This document shows positions 59,181 to 64,000 of a DNA stretch of 64,000 bases, piece after piece. The translations under genes were made by a program, and so were the position numbers. Each line of letters begins with the position of its first letter. The stretch's first letter is position 1. Below the pieces are notes generated by a model. It was given only the letters and a program-made list of their open reading frames with translations. It was not told the origin of the DNA and did not search any database. The DNA comes from Panicum virgatum (taxonomy: Eukaryota; Streptophyta; Magnoliopsida; Poales; Poaceae): positions 19,874,733 through 19,938,732 of the forward strand of contig NC_053149.1 in assembly GCF_016808335.1 (NCBI RefSeq), written 5' to 3'.

Positions 59181-59394
59181 TGCTTAATCATTTGTAATAT
59201 CTCAAGTACTTTTGAACTCCTAAGTGTTCCATACATGACGAATATATATATATATATAATATTAGTGTGATATGCGGTCCTAATATTACTGTGCAAAGCA
59301 AAGAGTACGAGTATGTAGTCAAATACGGTATAAATATGTATAGCTATATGTATAAAAACAAAAAAGAAAAGAAACGTAAAGAAGAAAAAAATAT

Positions 59395-59600
59395 TTAATG
59401 CCGGCCAGTTATACCAGTCGGCACTAACCTTGCTGTCAGGCGCCAGGCGGGGTTGGACACGTTAGTGCCGGCTAGTATTTCGGCCGGCACTAACCTGCAC
59501 ACGTTAGTGCTGGTCAGAGTAGTCAGCGCTAACGTTTGTCACGTTAGTGCCGGCCACAGAGACCGGCACTAAGCTTTTCTGTGACCGGCACTAAGCTTTT
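59395..59600. repeat. Right subterminal repeats of CACTA 2
   Basis: Several TTAGTGCCGGC / GCCGGCACTAA units, including a directly repeated GTGACCGGCACTAAGCTTTTC-like block truncated at about 20 bases. Confidence 0.7.
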
Positions 59601-59636
59601 CTGTGACCGACATTGATGTGGCTTTCTTCAGCAGTG

Positions 59637-60120
59637 GTACAGTCGCCGGTGCCATGCTCCTCACTCTCAAAAGAGTCTGGCACATAATCCACGCCACGCA
59701 TGAGCTTTCTTCCTCCTGCTGCTCCGCCACCTGTGCGCACGAGCCCATCAAGCTCGGCACGGACGCCGCTGCATCCGAACTCTCCATCGAGCTCTGTTCC
59801 GCAGCCGGCGTGCATGAGCCCATCATGCTTGGCACGGACGCCGCCGCGCCCGAACTCGCCGTCGAGCTCCGCTCCGCCGTCGGCGCGCATGAGCCCGTGA
59901 AGCTCCGCACGGACGCCGCCACGCCCGAACTCGCCATCGATCTCCGCTACGCCACCACCGCGCACAAGTCCGTCCAGCTCGCACGGCCGCCGCCGCGCCC
60001 AAACTCGCCGTCGAGCTCCGCTCCGCCGCCGCAATCGACAAGTCTGCCATCGCTGGTGGTCTGCGGCCAGATGCAAATTGCTTCGTATATGTACTCCACC
60101 CATCTGCATGCCGATTGAAT
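59637..60120 (-). pseudogene. N-terminal part of the unknown minus-strand gene, with minisatellite
   Basis: Minus-strand reading from about 60110 contains a short start region and then repeated units such as GSCTPAAEQSSMESSDAAAS of 25 residues each. It continues to LLRVRSMAPATV at the CACTA 2 edge. The fourth repeat has a small deletion that changes frame. Because all three minus frames are open over the repeats, the true frame is uncertain. It is the candidate partner of 54054-54458. Confidence 0.35.
59735..60032. repeat. 75-bp tandem repeat, four units
   Basis: Units start at 59735, 59810, 59885 and 59960 (GCGCACGAGCCC-type). The period is exactly 75 bases for the first three, and the last is slightly shortened. 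A multiple of 3 keeps the frame. Confidence 0.9.
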
Positions 60121-60856
60121 CCTCTGCGGGATCGAGGCGTTTGCATGCACAGCCTAATTGCACCGATTGAATTCTCTGCGGGATCGCGGAATTAGACAAT
60201 CATACGACATATTTTTCCGGTTTTTCCAAAACGAAATACGACACCTAAAAAAACGGAGGGAGTATTAATTGTTCACAAGAGCAATCTCCTACGCTTTCTT
60301 AGTTTAATATTGGCATTTAATTGTCTTTTAGTAGTTATTTCATGAATTCAAGAATCCATTTTGCGCCAGGTCGTTAGTACAGAGAAATATGTATGTACCG
60401 CTCAGCTCCGTTCCAAATAATAGGTCCAAAAAAATCAAAACGACATTTAATTTGGAACGTTTGGAACGTAGGGAGTAGTAGCAATGCTTATGTATTAAGA
60501 TAATGTTGGGGAAAAAACTAAGGTTCCCGTGTTACGAACGGGTTTGCCTAATCAAGATACGGGAATCGAACTTGGTGAGGGCCTACCTAGTTTACAGTGA
60601 ACCGTAAGGACATCGATTTTTTTTCTTTTTAGTAAGTTTTTGTCATTTTGTGATTAAAAAAATTAGAAACAATTTCAAGAAAAATTTTCGAGAAACAAAA
60701 AAAATTTCAAGAGAGATTTAAAAGGAAGAAAAAAATTCAAGAAAAACTTTATGCAAAAGTTTTTTCTGTATTTCAAATCGGAAGGACAGAAAGTTTTTTG
60801 CAGAAATTTGAAGAAAAAAATTTCATTCTAAAAAAAGTTTGCCAGAAATAGCTTTT
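60121..60856. other. AT-rich intergenic DNA with Stowaway-like traces
   Basis: The motif CGATTGAATTCTCTGCGGG is present twice (about 60111 and 60163). ACGGAGGGAGTA at 60253-60264 looks like a Stowaway MITE end. A purine-rich, low-complexity tract runs from 60640 to 60850. No gene was seen. Confidence 0.4.
60404..60478. mobile_element. Stowaway-like MITE remnant
   Basis: CTCCGTTCCAAATAATAGG at the left and GGAACGTAGGGAGTA at the right form short inverted ends like Stowaway elements, but the outer bases are degenerate. Confidence 0.35.
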
Positions 60857-61412
60857 TAAAAAATTGCATAAAAAAGGGAAAACACAAGAGCATCAAAAAA
60901 ATTTGCATGAAAAAAGAAAAAAAAACCGGATCTGGGGCGGCCGGCGCTGGGGGCGAGCGCCGGCCTTCCCCGCCGACCCACCGCTGCCGGCGAGGGAGAG
61001 CGCCGGCCCCGCAGCGCCGTGCGTCCCGCCGCCGTCCCCGCCTCCCGTCGCCGGGCCCGCCGCACCTCCCGCCGCCGGCCAGCCGACCTCGCCGCGCCCC
61101 CGTCCGCGCCGCCATGGATCAGAGTAGGGGAGGGGAGAGAGGAAGGGAGAGGGGGAGCCGCCATGAGATCCATATGCAGAAAGGAGAACGCGAATGGGAA
61201 AGGAGAGAGGGAGGCGGTGAGAGAGTGGGTCCCGCGCATGTGCATAGAAAAAATCGACTGCTGGAAGGAGAAGGTTACGGTCGGTTGTAAATTCAGCATT
61301 GGAACTTGGTGAACCTGTGAGGAGTTCACCGACCTCTCCCAGGCCCGTTGTCAAATTTATACATAGTACAAACATTTGAGAGGAGCAAATAACAGACATG
61401 AAGTTCTGTTTA
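60857..61412. other. GC-rich block without recognised gene
   Basis: 60930-61130 is very GC-rich and 61130-61300 is purine-rich. Several overlapping frames exist on both strands, none with a known domain. Confidence 0.35.
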
Positions 61413-61417
61413 TATTG

Positions 61418-61837
61418 TGTCAGACCCGGGGTAGTAGGACTGCTCACAAGCGTAGAATATTATAGAATAAGGAATGGTACGTGGGCCATATCTTATTCCC
61501 TTGTAACTACTCGATCAGGAGTAGGACTAGTCGGAATAGAAGAAAACTACTCCATCGGGCTCGAGTAGGACTCCTAATCTCGTATCTGGATAGGATTTCC
61601 ATATAATCCTGTCCCCCCAGACTATATATGGGCGGGTAAGGACCCCCTCCAAACAATCTATATCTAAAGCAACACAAACCAACACACATGACGTATGGTA
61701 TTATGCTCTCAGCGGCCTGAACTTGTCTAAAGTTTCGTGTTCCTTGCGCTTTCGAGTTCATATCTCGGCGATCCTCTACCTAAATTCTACCACCACAGGG
61801 GTATCCCTCGGTGGGCTTTGGTGGTTAAACACCGACA
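61418..61837 (+). mobile_element. Solo LTR, 420 bp, TSD TATTG
   Basis: Starts TGTCAGACCCGGGG and ends TTAAACACCGACA, flanked by perfect TATTG repeats (61413-61417 and 61838-61842). A TATA-like CTATATATGGGCGG lies near 61622. Confidence 0.85.
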
Positions 61838-61842
61838 TATTG

Positions 61843-62860
61843 TAACTTAAACAAAGTTGAAATCCATGTGTCCGGGCTCGGAACCAGAGTTGCTAGTTTT
61901 CTTCTCTTTTTGCTACGAGATGGGATAGATACTTAAGCAAAGAACATTCGGTCGTTGAGCACCTCTTTTGGCGTGTGTTACAACATGCTAACAATGACCC
62001 AATGCATGTCAAGTCTTTTCATAAAGAGAAACTAAACAAGCTCAAAGGTAAAGGAGCATGTGTGCCCAATTTAGTCCATGCTGATCGAATCAAACCGAGC
62101 ATTTAGATTTGGAACGAAAAATATTTACTGAAAGGAAAAGGGAAAAGGGGAAAAAAGATGCATGGAGTTTTGGGGCAGAACAAAAAAGCAAAGTGGTTGA
62201 TGCCGCCGAGTAATTCTAGATGAGTGTAGCCAATGTGTGATGAAGCTTCCTTTCTTTTCTTTTTTTTTTTTGACCGCGATCCGGTACACCATTGGTGGGA
62301 GACTACGAGCACGACCAAATCGTTCAGCTGATTACCTGCATGCAGCAAAGAAGAAACTTCACCTCTTTTCAGCGGCAAAGATCAATTGCTTGGACAATTA
62401 AGAACACGTCAATTAGCATAAAGAAAGAGCTTTATGTCAAGGTGTGAACTTTACTAATTAATATTTTCAATGAAATTGGCCAACAACGATGATCGGCAGT
62501 CAATTCAGTTACTAACTCGGAAGAGTACAATATTGAATACAGCAACTTGAGAATACCAAACCTGAGAAAAGCTAAGATTCCCAGACAGTAGCAGTTGCCC
62601 CATTGAGACTTGAGAGTCCACACAGCCTGTTCCCTGCAGGACCTTCACCTACCAAGGCTTGAAAAATATATATCATCCTACATCAGCTAAGAGATAATAA
62701 AGATTAGTTACTACAAAATAGTTGTTTAACTACTCCAAAGATGAACGAAACATTAGAGATTCCCGACCTATCAACTTGTCCACACACTCGGTTATTTTCT
62801 TCCCTGGGGACCAACAAATAAATCGATTTCTTATTGTTGCTGAGTCTCAACTCCTCAGTC
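61843..62860. other. Intergenic DNA, nothing recognised
   Basis: No coding signal. A T-run with TTTTTTTGACCGCGATCC near 62255 could be the end of a LINE fragment, but no TSD was found. Confidence 0.4.
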
Positions 62861-62868
62861 CTCACACC

Positions 62869-63507
62869 TAGGGTTGAAAATGGTCGGGATTGATCAAAAT
62901 AATCTCGGTACCATTTCACTTTTACATTTTAAAACAAAATGATATTGAAAATGGAATGATCGAACACGAAAACGAATACGGAATCACGGGATATCGAAAA
63001 CAACCAATTCGAAATGGATATGCATCGAACTATGGAAAATTAAAATGGAAATACACCGACCCGTATGTACCCAATCATCCAACAATAAACCCGACATGAG
63101 TACCTGAGAACAATAGACAAATGATAATAACACAAGTAATTGTAAACCATCATAATAATTCACAACCTCTCAAACAAGTTTACAGCCACACACATAGTAG
63201 TGCAGTATATAGTCGCAACTTATAAGCCCACACTTGGATAGAAGATATAACAAATTCATAGCCACAACCACACACATAGTAGTAAAAGCGGTATATACCT
63301 AATTAGTAAAAATGGGATATTCCGATAAAATAGGGCAATATGGAAACTATTAGAATACAAGCCAAACTGTTTCCACCTCGTTTCTGAATTTGACATCCCG
63401 TATTTCGTACCAATTTCATATTTTTCCAAAAATACGAAAACACACAGGTAAAATGTAGAAATTGGGGCGGAGCGGAATGGGATTTATCCCAACCATTCTC
63501 AACCCTA
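62869..63507. mobile_element. Non-autonomous hAT element, perfect 8-bp TSD
   Basis: TAGGGTTGAAAATGGTCGGG at the left and, in reverse complement, TAGGGTTGAGAATGGTTGGG at the right are inverted ends. CTCACACC flanks both (62861-62868 and 63508-63515). The 639-bp interior is AT-rich and has no transposase. Confidence 0.88.
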
Positions 63508-63720
63508 CTCACACCCATTTAACAGGAAGCTTCAACCACACATGGGGCCGGGCAGCAAGCTGGGGGCATGGTATCAAGAGGAGAAAAAAGCAGTCCAATG
63601 GCGCGCCACTTGGGCAGTGGCACACTCTTTCACATTGTTATTTGACAAATCGTCTACCCATGAATCCATTTCATAAGGGAAAGTGGGAAACAATTTACCC
63701 ATGCATCCTTTATTATAAGC

Positions 63721-63727
63721 TATATAA
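63721..63727 (+). promoter_or_regulatory. TATA box of peroxidase 2
   Basis: TATATAA, 76 bases from its end to the ATG at 63804. Confidence 0.55.
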
Positions 63728-63803
63728 TCCCCCATGACACCCAAAGGCTTAGGCAGCCAATGCAAAAGAACCAGCAGCTGGAGCAAGCTCCGTTAGTGCC
63801 AAC

Positions 63804-64000
63804 ATGAAGGGTTTCTCCTTCTTCATCACCATCTCTGCACTTGCCATCCTTTCGCTCCTCCCGGCAGTTACCATAGGCGCCGGCCTCAAGGTCGGGTTCT
63901 ACAACAAGAGTTGCCCGTCGGTGGAGGCCCTGGTGCAGCAGACGGTCGCTGCCGCCTTCAAGAACAACAGCAGCATCGCCGCTGGTCTCATCCGTCTGCA
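63804..64000 (+). CDS. Class III secretory peroxidase, 5' part (cut by window)
   Basis: The first 65 residues are visible. A hydrophobic signal peptide (FFITISALAILSLLPAV) is followed by GLKVGFYNKSCPSVEALVQQ and NNSSIAAGLIRLH, the run-up to the distal haem block. It aligns closely with residues 29-68 of the peroxidase at 9730. The sequence ends just before the expected distal His and first intron, so integrity cannot be judged. Same strand as peroxidase 1, so the two are probably tandem duplicates separated by transposons. Confidence 0.9.
   Translation, partial: MKGFSFFITISALAILSLLPAVTIGAGLKVGFYNKSCPSVEALVQQTVAAAFKNNSSIAAGLIRL

Larger units (their letters stand above)
54459..59636 (+). mobile_element. 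CACTA 2, deletion derivative without tnp2
   Basis: The left end CACTACTGGAGAAGTGG and the reverse complement of the right end (CACTGCTGAAGAAAGCC) are degenerate inverted repeats. Subterminal arrays of TTAGTGCCGGCT-type units lie at 54490-54690 and 59395-59600. The only gene is the second CACTA protein (55252-59180), and no tnp2 is present. The flanking trinucleotides ACA and GTA do not match, so a TSD is not visible. A solo LTR sits inside (58087-58761). Confidence 0.7.

Noticed and set aside
54456..59639. 3-bp TSD for CACTA 2
   Set aside because: The flanking triplets are ACA and GTA, so no duplication can be claimed.
60864..61447. Overlapping ORFs on both strands in a GC-rich block
   Set aside because: Compositional; no domain, signal peptide or splice structure.

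Overview
The window looks like a segment of a grass nuclear genome, most likely a panicoid grass. The reasons are GC-rich host exons with intact class III peroxidase and dirigent genes, abundant CACTA, MULE, hAT, Helitron and mariner DNA transposons, nested Gypsy and Copia LTR elements, and plant-type splice sites and TATA boxes. The species cannot be fixed from sequence alone. I saw no rRNA or tRNA gene and no bacterial or organellar gene cluster.

Three host genes look real: a complete two-exon class III peroxidase (9730-9954 joined to 13042-13887), an intact single-exon dirigent protein (41355-41966), and the start of a second class III peroxidase cut off by the window edge (63804-64000). 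Peroxidases generate phenoxy radicals and dirigent proteins steer their coupling, so the three could act together in the cell wall or apoplast. Two further host-like sequences are broken: an esterase relic (about 5300-5850) and an unknown minus-strand gene apparently split by a CACTA element (54054-54458 and 59637-60120).

Nearly everything else is transposable elements, and I could define most boundaries by target-site duplications (TSDs). 1-9600: solo LTR (302-882), retroposon (1169-1450), Helitron-like AT-rich DNA, esterase relic, Pack-MULE-like element (5870-7168), MITE (7502-7835). 9700-14100: peroxidase 1, whose 3.1-kb intron holds two Helitron-like elements and a hAT MITE. 14211-40513: a Helitron-like sequence carrying a LINE-like insert (14235-15497) and a 24-kb CACTA element (15995-40229), which is itself split by a Gypsy element (23730-35863). 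40514-46140: mariner fragment, dirigent gene, and a non-autonomous LTR element (42338-46026) with a 910-codon frame of unknown family. 46138-53897: a mariner transposase interrupted by a hAT-like element (46174-52764), which contains a Copia element with 110-bp LTRs (46811-52667), which contains another hAT MITE (49648-50168). 54459-59636: a second CACTA with a solo LTR inside (58087-58761). 60200-63800: low-complexity DNA, solo LTR (61418-61837), hAT element (62869-63507), then peroxidase 2.

The most unusual items are: the LTR element with a very long unknown frame; the Gypsy element with two duplicated extra ORFs before gag, each, like gag, having CAG directly before its ATG; the loss of the TATA-bearing segment from that element's 5' LTR; a SINA-type RING fragment and a long foldback inside the large CACTA; and the peroxidase-dirigent-peroxidase arrangement. 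All family names come from motif recognition by eye, with no database search.
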